Counted from the stretch's first letter, positions 27,358-35,861 are shown. The stretch: DNA of 64,000 nucleotides from an uncultured Lachnospiraceae bacterium (GCA_900316075.1 ONBT01000014.1:1-64000); one strand, 5' to 3'. Notes: generated by a model not told the origin, from the letters alone. Program-made: numbers and translations.

Positions 27358-27582
27358 TTATACCGGCTCGACCTCAAGGATATCCGCATCAGCCTTCCGG
27401 AGAGACAGCTCGAAGTTCCGCACCGTCACTTCAACGGGATCGCCGAGAGGCGCTACCTTCCGTACGAAGATGTCCGTCCCCTTCGTAATTCCCATGTCCA
27501 TGATCCGCCGCTTTGTCGCACCCTCGCCGGCAATCTTCACCACGCGGACCGTTTCGCCCATTTTCACATCACGAAGTTTCAT
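27358..27582 (-). CDS. feoA: FeoA domain protein
   Basis: 74 residues, an SH3-like fold. DVKMGETVRVVKIAGEG, then RRIMDMGITKGTDIFVRKVAPLGDPVEV, is the standard FeoA pattern. It assists FeoB, probably at its cytoplasmic face. It is the second of two feoA genes, 12 bp after the first. GGAAAG precedes the ATG. Confidence 0.94.
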   Translation of the reverse strand: MKLRDVKMGETVRVVKIAGEGATKRRIMDMGITKGTDIFVRKVAPLGDPVEVTVRNFELSLRKADADILEVEPV

Positions 27583-27594
27583 TCTTTCTTCCTT

Positions 27595-27825
27595 TCATTT
27601 TCCTTCCGAAGGTACACACAATATTTTCTCAGCCAGCTGCCGGGTCAGGCAGAGCTTGCTGCTCATCAGCGTGAGTATTACGTCCCCGCCGGTCTGGGAA
27701 AGGACCGAGAGGCGGGCGCCGGGCACGAAGCCCAGGTCCGAAAGGTGCTGCTTCGTCTCATCGTTTCCGTGGACCTGGCCCACCATCAGTTCTTCACCGG
27801 GGGCCGCAAATGCAAGAGGCATCAT
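27595..27825 (-). CDS. feoA: FeoA domain protein
   Basis: 76 residues. HLSDLGFVPGARLSVLSQTGGDVILTL matches the FeoA core (LxxxGxxPGxxxxV). Two adjacent FeoA proteins are common in Clostridia. It is the first gene of the iron run, divergent from the DtxR-type regulator at 28255. AAGGTAGG precedes the tandem ATG ATG; either could be used. Confidence 0.93.
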   Translation of the reverse strand: MMPLAFAAPGEELMVGQVHGNDETKQHLSDLGFVPGARLSVLSQTGGDVILTLMSSKLCLTRQLAEKILCVPSEGK

Positions 27826-28102
27826 CCATCCTACCTTCTTTCATGAAATTTCAGGGACAAATGACCGGTCCGGCCTGCCTTTCATCCGACGGAGCTGTAC
27901 CTTTCCATCTGAAATAATCCAAAACACTTTCTTTGTCCCATCCGGCACGTAGTTTACTTCCTCTAACTAATATTGTCAAGTATAAACTTTAGAAAGTTTT
28001 TATTAATTCTAATTTGTCATTTCAAATTTTAGAATGTGGCAGTTAACTCCTGTTGGTAAAGGAAAATTTTTCTTCAACCAGACTGATTCTTGTGTTAATA
28101 TA

Positions 28103-28230
28103 TAGGGAATTCAAGGCGGCGGTATATCAAATGGTACTGCCAGAGTATTCAGTGCAACCGCAAGAAGGATATACTTCCGGCGACCGGACGACTCCCGCAG
28201 GCGGGAAAAGCCGGTGCCTTATATTATTCA
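28103..28230 (+). promoter_or_regulatory. structured leader of the DtxR-type gene, class unknown
   Basis: A plus-strand TTAATAT-type -10 near 28095 would start a leader with three elements: GGCGGTA...TACTGCC (about 28116-28142), GAGTAT...ATACTT, and a larger GC stem GGC-ACCGG...CCGGTGCC enclosing CCCGCAGGCGGG (about 28178-28218), followed by TTATATTATT. The last could act as a terminator. I could not match it to any riboswitch class I know. Confidence 0.45.
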
Positions 28231-28254
28231 TGTAAGAGAAAACGGGGAAAAGAT

Positions 28255-28665
28255 ATGAGCGAAATGATGGTAGGGAAATCGGCGGAGGACTACCTCGAAT
28301 CCATGCTGATGCTGAAGGAGGAGAAGGGCTATATCCGGTCGGTCGACATCGCGGACGAGCTCAAGGTCACGAAACCGTCCGTCAGCCACGCGGTCAAGCT
28401 CCTCAGAGAGAACGGATACATCACAATGGACAAGTCAGGGTTTATTACACTGACCGATACTGGTTCTGCGATTGCAGAGAAGATTTACACAAGGCACAAG
28501 ACTTTGACGAAATTTTTCATAAGTCTCGGCGTCAGCCCGGAAACCGCTTTAAAGGACGCCTGCGAGGTCGAGCACGACCTCTCGGACGAGACGTTCGACG
28601 CCCTTTGCAAGCACGCAAAGTCCGGCGCTCTTCCCAAGACCAAGAACAAGAAGGCCGAGAAATAA
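28255..28665 (+). CDS. DtxR/MntR-family metal-dependent regulator
   Basis: 136 residues: the winged-helix domain (SVDIADELKVTKPSVSHAVKLLRENGYI) and the dimerisation domain with metal-ligand positions (CEVEHDLSDETFDAL). There is no SH3 domain, so it is of the short MntR type. It is divergent from feoA and very likely represses iron uptake when metal is plentiful. The C-terminal tail is a Lys-rich stretch (KTKNKKAEK). ATG 28255 is preceded by GGGGAAAAG. Confidence 0.9.
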   Translation: MSEMMVGKSAEDYLESMLMLKEEKGYIRSVDIADELKVTKPSVSHAVKLLRENGYITMDKSGFITLTDTGSAIAEKIYTRHKTLTKFFISLGVSPETALKDACEVEHDLSDETFDALCKHAKSGALPKTKNKKAEK

Positions 28666-28731
28666 ACTCGCTTCTCCATTGACAAGACAGCGGGCCTGGC
28701 TTTCTTGGGGCTCCAAAAAACATAGCCAGAA

Positions 28732-28763
28732 AAAAAGCATCCCCAATTTTGGAGATGCTTTTT
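28732..28763. terminator. bidirectional terminator between the dtxR-type and ROK genes
   Basis: AAAAAGCATC(C)CC / GG(A)GATGCTTTTT with a short AT-rich loop, with runs of A and T on both sides. It serves both converging genes. Confidence 0.88.
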
Positions 28764-28764
28764 A

Positions 28765-29919
28765 TTATGCTTCAACATCCCCGCGGATGAAAGCGCTTAC
28801 AGCTTCGGCGGCCGGGCCGATATAGGCTTCCCGGTCGGAAAGGCCGGTGCTGGCAATCCGGGAAAGATAGGACTCGTCGTAGGACGCGATGAGAGAGAGG
28901 ACCCCCTCTCTCATTTTTTTGTCCCCGAAGAAATCTCCGTAGAGGACGACACGGTCCGGGTCAAGAATTGTCATCTCATTTACGATGGCCCGGGCCAGGG
29001 TGTCAAAGGCGTAGTCAATGTAAGCGCTTTCATGCTCCTTCAAGGCCGCCGCCCCGACCACGGTTTCAAGGCAGCCGCGCCGCCCGCAGGTGCACTTCTT
29101 CCCGCCGGGTTCCGCAATCATGTGACCTATTTCCCCGGCCGCAGAAAGGCTGCCTTCGTAGATTTCTTTTTTGAGAATAATAGTGGAGCCCACGCCCGGC
29201 CCCCATTTCACCACAAGCAGGGAGTCATAGGCCTTGCAGTCGTCAAAGAGGAGCTCCGCCATGGCGAAGGAGCGGACATTATTTTCTACGATGACGGGAA
29301 CGCCAAAGGCCTCCTTAAAAGCAGATGCCGGGTCAACTTCTTTATCCCAGATGCCGTAGGCGTGGCGGCTAATGCCCCGTGCCCGATCAACTTCCCCGAC
29401 AATGCCGATAGAAACAGCGCGGAGGGGGATGCCGTGCTCTTCATCAGCCAATAGCTGCCTGCCCAGGCCGATAATCCGGTCCAGAAAATCCCCCGGAGCC
29501 GCGTGGGAATCCGTCTCGACGGAGACTGTCCGATGCAGTTCTCCCCACAGGCTACAGACGGAAATATCCGTCGTATCCACTCCGACATTCACGCAGAGAA
29601 CCAGACCATAGGCCGGATTCAGGGCCAGCTGCACCTGGTGCCGGCCGGCCCGCTTCGGAGCCTCATTACTTTCCGGCTGCTCTGCCGGTCCGGCGGACAT
29701 CTGCCCCTCTCCTGCTGCCGGGCTGCCGGCCTCCACCAGAAGACCTTCTTCCAGCATGGGGCGGGTGATCTGCGTGATGGCGGCAGGCGTGAGGCCCAGC
29801 GTCTCGGCAAGGGTCTTGCGGGAAGCCCCTCCGTGCTCGAAGATATACTGCAGGAGCATGGCCCGGTTTGCACTTTTGATGCCGGTCATATTTAGGCCGG
29901 AATATCGCGATTCAGTCAT
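28765..29919 (-). CDS. ROK-family transcriptional regulator
   Basis: 384 residues. The N-terminal winged helix (GGASRKTLAETLGLTPAAITQI) is joined by a Gly/Ala/Glu-rich linker to a ROK sugar-binding domain with the Zn motif GKKCTCGRRGCLE and the ENNVRSFA and GPGVGST segments. It is the last gene of the sulfoquinovose run and in the same direction, so it is the likely repressor, responding to a pathway sugar. Two palindromes of the CcpA/LacI type lie inside it (28788-28801 and 29019-29032). ATG 29919 was used; an ATG ten codons in is possible. Confidence 0.87.
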   Translation of the reverse strand: MTESRYSGLNMTGIKSANRAMLLQYIFEHGGASRKTLAETLGLTPAAITQITRPMLEEGLLVEAGSPAAGEGQMSAGPAEQPESNEAPKRAGRHQVQLALNPAYGLVLCVNVGVDTTDISVCSLWGELHRTVSVETDSHAAPGDFLDRIIGLGRQLLADEEHGIPLRAVSIGIVGEVDRARGISRHAYGIWDKEVDPASAFKEAFGVPVIVENNVRSFAMAELLFDDCKAYDSLLVVKWGPGVGSTIILKKEIYEGSLSAAGEIGHMIAEPGGKKCTCGRRGCLETVVGAAALKEHESAYIDYAFDTLARAIVNEMTILDPDRVVLYGDFFGDKKMREGVLSLIASYDESYLSRIASTGLSDREAYIGPAAEAVSAFIRGDVEA

Positions 29920-29930
29920 TTTCTTCTACA

Positions 29931-30159
29931 TAGGGGGGGGACAGGAACCAAGGAATTCAGCAGCGACGCGGTTTTCCGCCGCTTCTTCCTGCGGTTCCTG
30001 ACCCCCCATCAGGGAATCTTCGTTCAGCCTTCTGTGGTGCGGTCCGGAAGGGGTCTGACCCCCTCTCAGCCAGTGCCGGTGCGGGTGGCAGGAGTTATCA
30101 ACAGTGGTACCTGTCCCCTACTGTGAACTGGCCATTTCAGGGTACCTGACCCCCAAATA
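29931..30159. repeat. REP/MITE-like palindromic elements
   Basis: GGGGGGACAGGAACC (29933-29947) and its near-perfect inverse GGTTCCTGACCCCCC (about 29993-30007) enclose a smaller GCGG-TTTT-CCGC hairpin, giving a 75-bp folded unit. Related arms recur at 30042 (GGGGTCTGACCCCC), 30103 (GGTACCTGTCCCC) and 30140 (GGTACCTGACCCCC). The last lies inside the end of the isomerase gene. Such GGGGNCAGRNACC hairpins resemble REP-type elements, and no transposase is present here. Confidence 0.65.
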
Positions 30160-31476
30160 GTTGGCGAGGAAGGCCAGGGACTGGCCGATAGCGCCGTAGG
30201 CGACGACGTAGTGGGGCTCCCACCCATCTTCTACGGTACGGTAGACGATGTCTCTGGCGGAATTCCTCGTTTCAACAACGAGGGAGGTGCCGAGGAACTG
30301 CTTCGGCTTGTCGAGAATTCTTCCTTCTTCGATGAAGAAGCGGAAGTGCCCGTCCGGGGCCTTTCCGATGCGGAAGATCGTGGCTTCGTCAGAGGCTCTG
30401 CAGCCAAACTCGCAGGTGGGGCCAATGTGGCGGTTGCAGTGCTCCCCGATAACTGCCCCGGTATCCTCTCTCGCCAGGGAGCAGGCAGCGGTGCCGCAGT
30501 GCCAGAAGGTGATGGTGTTTTCATCTTCATCCATGGAAACCGGATCCCCGAAGAAGCAGGGGCTGCCGGTCAGCTCGGATGCCGCATACATGGACAGGGC
30601 CCCATAGGTATCGGCCTCGCAGGCCGCGGGAATGTGGAGGTCGTTTAACATGGCAAGGACCAGGCAGACCGGAGTCCCGAAGGCCGTGAAAAAGTCAGGC
30701 CAGCAGCGGGAAGCCAGGGCACCGATATTATTTGTGATACAATAATCTTTATATGCCTTGTAGAGGCGGGCGAAGTCTGTCCGATTCTTTTCAGGCGTAT
30801 TCTGAAGACCTACGGTTCGGTTTTCAGCATCGGCGAGGAAATCAGCAATCTCCGAATCGCTATAGGACTTTGCCGTATCGATGAGTTCCCGGGCTTCTAT
30901 GGAAAGAAGTTTTGTCCCGAAGACGCTCATCATCTCATTGTCGTCGGCCCTGCCGAAGCCGAAACCTTCGGGGGTATGGCCGACAGCCAGAAGATTTAAG
31001 TGCCGCATATCATAGCGCAGCCGGGCTGCCGCAAGGGCCGATCTCAGAGTCTGCTTTACATTATTCTCATCAGGGCTGCCGAAAACGTAGTTCACGGGCT
31101 TTTGTGAAAAGCGGCGCAGAGTGTTGGCGGCGCTGTAGGCCCCGGTCAGGGAGTTGAGGCGCAGTCTCCCGCCGTCGATGGCCGGCTCCCGCAGGGTCCA
31201 CAGGAGGACCGGGACGTCGGGGAATCGGCGCATGACTTCCGCCGTATAGGCGGCATTTGCGAAGGTAATATTTTGCAGAATAATGAAATCCGGCTCGATG
31301 GTGTCAAGGAAGTTTGAAAGCTTGTCGAGGGAAAGCAGCATCTCGTCCGGGAAGGCGCAATCATCCGTAAGACCCGATATCAATTCTTTTGACGCCTCGA
31401 AGAGTTTCTGCGCACTCTCTAGGTGAAATGTTCCGACTCCGATCGGCAGGTAGGCTGCCTGAAAATTTTTCTTCAT
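30118..31476 (-). CDS. sftI: sulfoquinovose isomerase (L-fucose/arabinose isomerase-like)
   Basis: 452 residues, distantly related to L-fucose/L-arabinose isomerases. AACEADTYGALSMYAAS contains the metal-binding Glu-x-Asp type segment, and ITFWHCGTAACSL holds the conserved His-Cys-Gly. The call as sulfoquinovose to 6-deoxy-6-sulfofructose isomerase rests on the operon, which carries all the other steps of the sulfofructose-transaldolase pathway. Alone, the protein would only be called an isomerase of this fold. AAGGAAG precedes the ATG, 12 bp after the exporter gene. Its last codons carry a GGTACCTGACCCCC motif repeated downstream. Confidence 0.78.
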   Translation of the reverse strand: MKKNFQAAYLPIGVGTFHLESAQKLFEASKELISGLTDDCAFPDEMLLSLDKLSNFLDTIEPDFIILQNITFANAAYTAEVMRRFPDVPVLLWTLREPAIDGGRLRLNSLTGAYSAANTLRRFSQKPVNYVFGSPDENNVKQTLRSALAAARLRYDMRHLNLLAVGHTPEGFGFGRADDNEMMSVFGTKLLSIEARELIDTAKSYSDSEIADFLADAENRTVGLQNTPEKNRTDFARLYKAYKDYCITNNIGALASRCWPDFFTAFGTPVCLVLAMLNDLHIPAACEADTYGALSMYAASELTGSPCFFGDPVSMDEDENTITFWHCGTAACSLAREDTGAVIGEHCNRHIGPTCEFGCRASDEATIFRIGKAPDGHFRFFIEEGRILDKPKQFLGTSLVVETRNSARDIVYRTVEDGWEPHYVVAYGAIGQSLAFLANYLGVRYPEMASSQ

Positions 31477-31488
31477 AGTTTCTTCCTT

Positions 31489-32223
31489 TTATTTGAAAAG
31501 CATCAGAATTCCGCTGGCAATCAGGAGGACGTAGGTCAGAAGCATGAAGGTCCTCTGCTGCATACGCCTGAAGAGAGCGCCGCCGATGACCATTCCACCC
31601 AGGAGGAAGGGAATGGAGATCAGCTGCTCCCGGACGACCGGGGCGGTGTAGAGGCCGGCTGCAATGTCGCTTGCCAGGATGATTCCGTTCAGAACAATCC
31701 ACACAGTCGAAATGGTGGAGCGGAAGGCCTCTTTGTCCAGCACGCGGCCGGAGAGGTAGGACACGACCAGGGGCCCGCCGCTCACGAAAATGCCGTGGAT
31801 GACTCCGGCCCCGGCCAAAACGGCGTCGGACTCCCAGGAGGGAAGCTGCTTCTTTTCCAGAATTTTCACTCCAGCCGTCTTCACCAGCCCCTTCACCGCG
31901 ATGAAGAGAATGAAGCAGCCGAAGGCGACATAGAGAATCTTCTCATGGCCGACGACCAGGTGCTTCAGGCCAAATCCGGCAAAGATGCCGGCCGCCATGA
32001 AGAGGATGATTTTCCCCACCTCCCGGAAGCAGATGGACTTGCGGTGGCCTATAGCCACGTAGACTCCAGCCAGGAGGCCCAGGAAATTCAAGATGGGCTG
32101 GGCGGTATTATACCCCACGAGGTCGATGGAAACCGGCATGGCAAGGATTGTTCCAGCAAAGCCCGTGATTCCCTGGATGATGTTTGTAAGCAGGATGACG
32201 AGGTAGAAAAGAAGCTGATTCAT
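31489..32223 (-). CDS. TauE/SafE-family sulfonate exporter
   Basis: 244 residues, seven to eight membrane helices in two repeats (first: LVILLTNIIQGITGFAGTIL; second begins near GAGVIHGIFVSGGPLVV). The GxxGFAG and GxxxSGGP motifs define TauE/SafE anion transporters. In sulfoquinovose operons such proteins export the C3-sulfonate end product (dihydroxypropanesulfonate or sulfolactate), and the context fits. It lies 12 bp before the isomerase gene, within the same transcript. Confidence 0.85.
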   Translation of the reverse strand: MNQLLFYLVILLTNIIQGITGFAGTILAMPVSIDLVGYNTAQPILNFLGLLAGVYVAIGHRKSICFREVGKIILFMAAGIFAGFGLKHLVVGHEKILYVAFGCFILFIAVKGLVKTAGVKILEKKQLPSWESDAVLAGAGVIHGIFVSGGPLVVSYLSGRVLDKEAFRSTISTVWIVLNGIILASDIAAGLYTAPVVREQLISIPFLLGGMVIGGALFRRMQQRTFMLLTYVLLIASGILMLFK

Positions 32224-32307
32224 CTCACTGCCGCCCCGTTCCGCCTGAAAATGTATACATTAATATCATGAATGATCTGTAAGAAAAACCGCCGAAAGAT
32301 GGCCGCA

Positions 32308-33168
32308 TTACTTTCCTTCCCGCACGACTTTGATGGTGGCGCAGAAGTCCTCGTTTCCGATGCCTTCTTCCATGGCCTTGTCGTAGACCCGGGCCGCGTT
32401 CTCTTCGCCGGGCATTTTTACCCCGCACTCCTTGGCCAGACCCAGGCAGATGTGTACATCCTTGTGCTCGTTCGCAATCGAAAAGGCCGTCGTGTAGTCT
32501 TCAGCCTTCAGGGCCTCCTTCTTGGAATCGAGGTACCAGTTGAAGGCGCCCCCGTAGGAAACCGCCGTGCAGAAGTCATCGATGCCGATGCCGTTGGCCG
32601 CCGCCAGAGTCAGGGTCTCGTTGACCCCGTTCTGAATCTGGGAAACGAGGGCGTTGTGGCAGATCTTCATGACAAGGCCCTTCCCGTTGTCCCCCATGCG
32701 GATGACGTTCTCGCCCATGTATTGAAGAATGGGCAGGGCTCGATTGTAAGCGCTTACACTGCCGCCCACCAGGATGCCCAGCTTGCCGGCGATGGCCGCG
32801 GGCTTACTCTTCACGACTGGAGCGTCGATGAACTCAGCCCCCTTTTCCTTCACCATCTTCGAAATCTCGACGGACACGGAAGGGTCGATGGTCGACATGT
32901 CGATGCAGAACTTGCTTGAGTCAAGAGCCGGCAGGATCTCCTTATAGACGCTCATGGAGTGCTCGCTCTTCGGCACCATGGAAATGATGACGTCGGACTT
33001 TCCGGCCAGTTCCAGCGAAGAGGCACAGCCGACGGCCCCGACCCCCACGAGCTTTTCAATCTTTTCCTTCACGAAGTCAAAGCAGTAGACCGTGTCGTCG
33101 TGCTTTTTTACGATGTTTTCGCACATGGACTCTCCCATGATGCCGAGTCCGATGAAACCGATTTTCAT
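32308..33168 (-). CDS. 3-sulfolactaldehyde reductase (beta-hydroxyacid dehydrogenase family)
   Basis: 286 residues. The Rossmann motif GFIGLGIMGESM binds NAD(H), and the catalytic Lys is in KGLVMKICHNALV. In ordinary 3-hydroxyisobutyrate dehydrogenases the substrate loop reads DAPVSGG; here it reads DAPVVKSKPAAIAG. It resembles the YihU-type loop, where a basic residue binds the sulfonate. It would reduce 3-sulfolactaldehyde to dihydroxypropanesulfonate, recycling NADH under anaerobic conditions. AAGGAG precedes the ATG. A perfect TGTAAGCGCTTACA lies inside the gene at 32745. Confidence 0.86.
   Translation of the reverse strand: MKIGFIGLGIMGESMCENIVKKHDDTVYCFDFVKEKIEKLVGVGAVGCASSLELAGKSDVIISMVPKSEHSMSVYKEILPALDSSKFCIDMSTIDPSVSVEISKMVKEKGAEFIDAPVVKSKPAAIAGKLGILVGGSVSAYNRALPILQYMGENVIRMGDNGKGLVMKICHNALVSQIQNGVNETLTLAAANGIGIDDFCTAVSYGGAFNWYLDSKKEALKAEDYTTAFSIANEHKDVHICLGLAKECGVKMPGEENAARVYDKAMEEGIGNEDFCATIKVVREGK
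32745..32758. promoter_or_regulatory. cre-like palindrome inside the reductase gene
   Basis: TGTAAGCGCTTACA is a perfect 14-bp palindrome and satisfies the CcpA cre consensus. Related copies are at 33185-33198 (TGTAAGCCCTTACA, between transaldolase and reductase), 28788-28801 and 29019-29032 (in the ROK gene). It is either a catabolite roadblock or the site of the operon's own regulator. Confidence 0.5.
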
Positions 33169-33184
33169 GACGAATATTCTCCTT

Positions 33185-33198
33185 TGTAAGCCCTTACA
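33185..33198. promoter_or_regulatory. cre-like palindrome between transaldolase and reductase genes
   Basis: TGTAAGCCCTTACA, one base from the palindrome at 32745, lies in the 36-bp gap between the transaldolase stop and the reductase start. It overlaps the dispersed word TTACATTATT (33194-33203). Confidence 0.45.
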
Positions 33199-33204
33199 TT
33201 ATTC

Positions 33205-33891
33205 TCATTCCGTAACGGTGTTGTCCCAGGCCCTGCAGAACTTCTCGATTCCGAAGTCCGTGTAGGGGTGGTAGATGGAATCCTTGTAGACGGCCAGACC
33301 GGCGGTCACGATGTCAGCCCCGGAAACCGCGCAGTCGACGAACTGCTTCGCCGTGCGGACCGCGGCACAGATGATTTCGGTCTTCCCGTAGAAGCCGTAG
33401 TTCTGGTAAATCGACACGATGTCGTCTATATATTCCCGGCAGTCCTCGCCGTTACTTTCCTTCCAACCGATGAAGGGGGAAACGAATTTCGAACCGATTT
33501 TTCCGGGCAGGATGGCCTGGGCCGCGGAAAAGACGAGGGTCACATTCGTCCGGATGCCTTCGGCCTCGAGGCGGCGGGCCGCCGTAATTCCGCCCAGAGT
33601 GCAGGGAATCTTGATGACAAAGTTGGGGGAAATTTTTGCAATCTTCTCGGCTTCCGTCACGAGGGTGTCGGCGTCGCTGATATGGGGATTTACTTCGACG
33701 GAAATCGGGAACTTTTCATAGCCGTCCAGGCCTTCCCTCTTCACGAAGGCCGCAAGGTCGTTAATCGCCGTCATGAAAGGCTTGCCGCTGTTCATGATGT
33801 GGTTGGGATTTGTCGTCACCCCGTCGATGCCGAAGGTCCCGTAGGCCTCTTCGATTTCATCCATTTTTGCGCTGTCCAGAAAATACTTCAT
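33205..33891 (-). CDS. sftT: 6-deoxy-6-sulfofructose transaldolase (FSA/TalC-type)
   Basis: 228 residues, a small transaldolase barrel of the fructose-6-phosphate aldolase type. MKYFLDSAKMDEIEEA is the classic start, GVTTNPNHI follows, and the Schiff-base Lys is in FVIKIPCT. In this operon it should split 6-deoxy-6-sulfofructose into 3-sulfolactaldehyde and a C3 unit carried to glyceraldehyde 3-phosphate. The sequence alone would give only 'transaldolase-like'; the GH31 and reductase partners make the specific role likely. ATG 33891 was chosen because the family start is exact; the 46-codon extension overlaps the GH31 gene. Confidence 0.86.
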   Translation of the reverse strand: MKYFLDSAKMDEIEEAYGTFGIDGVTTNPNHIMNSGKPFMTAINDLAAFVKREGLDGYEKFPISVEVNPHISDADTLVTEAEKIAKISPNFVIKIPCTLGGITAARRLEAEGIRTNVTLVFSAAQAILPGKIGSKFVSPFIGWKESNGEDCREYIDDIVSIYQNYGFYGKTEIICAAVRTAKQFVDCAVSGADIVTAGLAVYKDSIYHPYTDFGIEKFCRAWDNTVTE

Positions 33892-33905
33892 AGTCGTTTT
33901 CTCCT

Positions 33906-35861
33906 TTAGATATTTCCTATCTCCATCAGTTCGGTGAACATGTCCGCCCCCTTCCGGACGAAGACCGGCGGCAAGCCAATCGGGGCGGCGATTTCGTGCG
34001 AGCCGCCGGAATACTCTCGTCCGGTCCACAGGTGGAGCCAGGCGTCGTCCGGCAGGCGGACCGTCCGGGAGACGGCTCCCTCGCGGAGCACAGGCGCGAC
34101 CAATAGGTCGCGCCCGAGCAGGTACTCGGTCGCCTCCCCCCAGAAGTCCCCGTCAGGATACTCGTAGAAGAGGGGCCGCATGACCGGAGTACCGGCGCGA
34201 GCGGCCTCGGCCTGCGCCACCCTTAAATAGGGGGCGAGCGCCGCATGCCGGTTTGACGCGAGCGCGAGCGAGCGCAGGAGTTCTTCGTCCCCGTCGAACT
34301 GGACATTCCGGGAAGGCTGGTTCCCCTCGTGGAAGCGAAAGAGGGGCGAGAAGGTATTCATCTCCTCCCACCGCTGCAGCAGCTCCTTCGACCGGGTCAT
34401 ATCCATAACGGTCGTATACCCGCCCACATCCGAATGAGCGATCGGGTACCCGCTCATGGCAAGAGACAGAGTAGCCGGAATGACCGACGGCAGCCCGTCG
34501 TCTACGGACCAGTCCACATGCTGGTCCCCGGTCCACATGAGAAGGGAATCCTTCACGGTCCCGGTAAAGCCGGCCCTTGTGAAAAAGAAGACCTCCCCCA
34601 GTTTCCCGCTCTCTTCCACGGCCTCCCGGTTGAGCTTTGCCCAGATGGACGGCCAGCGGTTGTGCATGACGGCCGGGTCCTCCCCGGAAAACAGCACGCA
34701 GTCCGTCGGCAGATACTCGCCGAAATCCGCCATCCAGCCTCCCATGCCGATGCCAATCATGTTCTGCTTGATGAGATTCTTGTACCAGGCATAGGCCGCC
34801 GGGTTCGTGAAGTCCACCATGGCGGCCGGGAAGGTCGTAATCGTGACCTGATAGTCCTCGCCTTTCGCGTTCTTCACGCAATAGCCCCTGGCATGGGCCT
34901 CCCTGTATAAGTCCTTCTCCAGCGCGATGAATGGATTGATGTAACCGAGAAAGCGGATTCCCCGCTCCCACCACTTCGCGATATAGTCCGGCAGGTCGTG
35001 ATACAGCTCCCGGTCATACTCCCAGTTCCACATGACCTGGTAGCCGAAACCTGTCCGCCGGCACCCGCACCAGTCCTGGGACCAGACGCCGACGACCTTC
35101 GCCCCGGCCTTCTCCGCCGCAGCAAGCTTCTCCTCAATCCGCTCCGGCCCCTCCTGGACCGCAAGGATGGCCCCCTCATTGGCCCAGTCCGGCAGGACCG
35201 GCGGCCGCCCCAGCAGGGAGGAGAGCAGCTCCGAGAGTTCCCGATACGTCTCCCCCCTCCCGAGAATAATATAAGGCGCCTCCTCTGTTTCAACCGTCAC
35301 CTGTCCGCTCACCGAGAAGTCGAATACGGCGAAGCGGTCGGTCTTCACATAGACAAACTCCTTCGCATCCGTGACAAATACCGGCATTGCAAAGTAGGAC
35401 TCGTACTCGGAAAACTTCCCCACATGGTCGGGATGGACGCCGGTCAGTTTCTGCCGGATCAGTTTCTTCCCGATCCGTCGGCTGTTCTGGTGCTCGGCCA
35501 CCCAGATCCGGACCTTCTCCCCGGCCAGGTCCAAAGCCGAATAGGTCTCCCCACAGCCGTAGAAGTGCTTCGCCGCAGTCGGCAGGGTTATGAAATAGCG
35601 ATTGAAGCCCCTGTCTGAAAGCCCTTTCATTGAAATTCGGAAGAGACCAGTTCCTCCGTCCTTCAGGGCTTCCTCAAGGTCGACCGCCCCGACGGATTCA
35701 GTACTCTGTTCCCCTTCCACTGCCCGCAGCCGTTCCACCAGGAGCCCCGCTTCCTCAATAGAAAGCCTGCGCTTCCTTCCCGTCTTCCTCCGGTAGCGGA
35801 AGCTCCCGTGGGACATGGAAAAGCGGTCTTCTCCCCGGGCCGCCTCGATTCGTATCTCCAT
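33906..35861 (-). CDS. sftG: sulfoquinovosidase (GH31)
   Basis: 651 residues. It releases sulfoquinovose from plant sulfolipid head groups. GH31 catalytic residues are visible: the nucleophile Asp in GWMADFGEYLPTD and the acid/base Asp in GDQHVDWSVDDG. The sulfonate-recognition segment that separates sulfoquinovosidases (YihQ type) from alpha-glucosidases is present: SQDWCGCRRTGFGYQ followed by WNWEYD, containing the conserved Gln, Arg and Trp. There is no signal peptide. It is the first gene of the operon, with GAGGGG before the ATG and a TTGCAT-N16-TATACT promoter upstream. Confidence 0.93.
   Translation of the reverse strand: MEIRIEAARGEDRFSMSHGSFRYRRKTGRKRRLSIEEAGLLVERLRAVEGEQSTESVGAVDLEEALKDGGTGLFRISMKGLSDRGFNRYFITLPTAAKHFYGCGETYSALDLAGEKVRIWVAEHQNSRRIGKKLIRQKLTGVHPDHVGKFSEYESYFAMPVFVTDAKEFVYVKTDRFAVFDFSVSGQVTVETEEAPYIILGRGETYRELSELLSSLLGRPPVLPDWANEGAILAVQEGPERIEEKLAAAEKAGAKVVGVWSQDWCGCRRTGFGYQVMWNWEYDRELYHDLPDYIAKWWERGIRFLGYINPFIALEKDLYREAHARGYCVKNAKGEDYQVTITTFPAAMVDFTNPAAYAWYKNLIKQNMIGIGMGGWMADFGEYLPTDCVLFSGEDPAVMHNRWPSIWAKLNREAVEESGKLGEVFFFTRAGFTGTVKDSLLMWTGDQHVDWSVDDGLPSVIPATLSLAMSGYPIAHSDVGGYTTVMDMTRSKELLQRWEEMNTFSPLFRFHEGNQPSRNVQFDGDEELLRSLALASNRHAALAPYLRVAQAEAARAGTPVMRPLFYEYPDGDFWGEATEYLLGRDLLVAPVLREGAVSRTVRLPDDAWLHLWTGREYSGGSHEIAAPIGLPPVFVRKGADMFTELMEIGNI

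Noticed and set aside
28116-28218. Known riboswitch (cobalamin, c-di-GMP, Mn or NiCo) before the DtxR-type gene
   Set aside because: I compared remembered consensus cores; none fits convincingly, so it is left as an unclassified leader.
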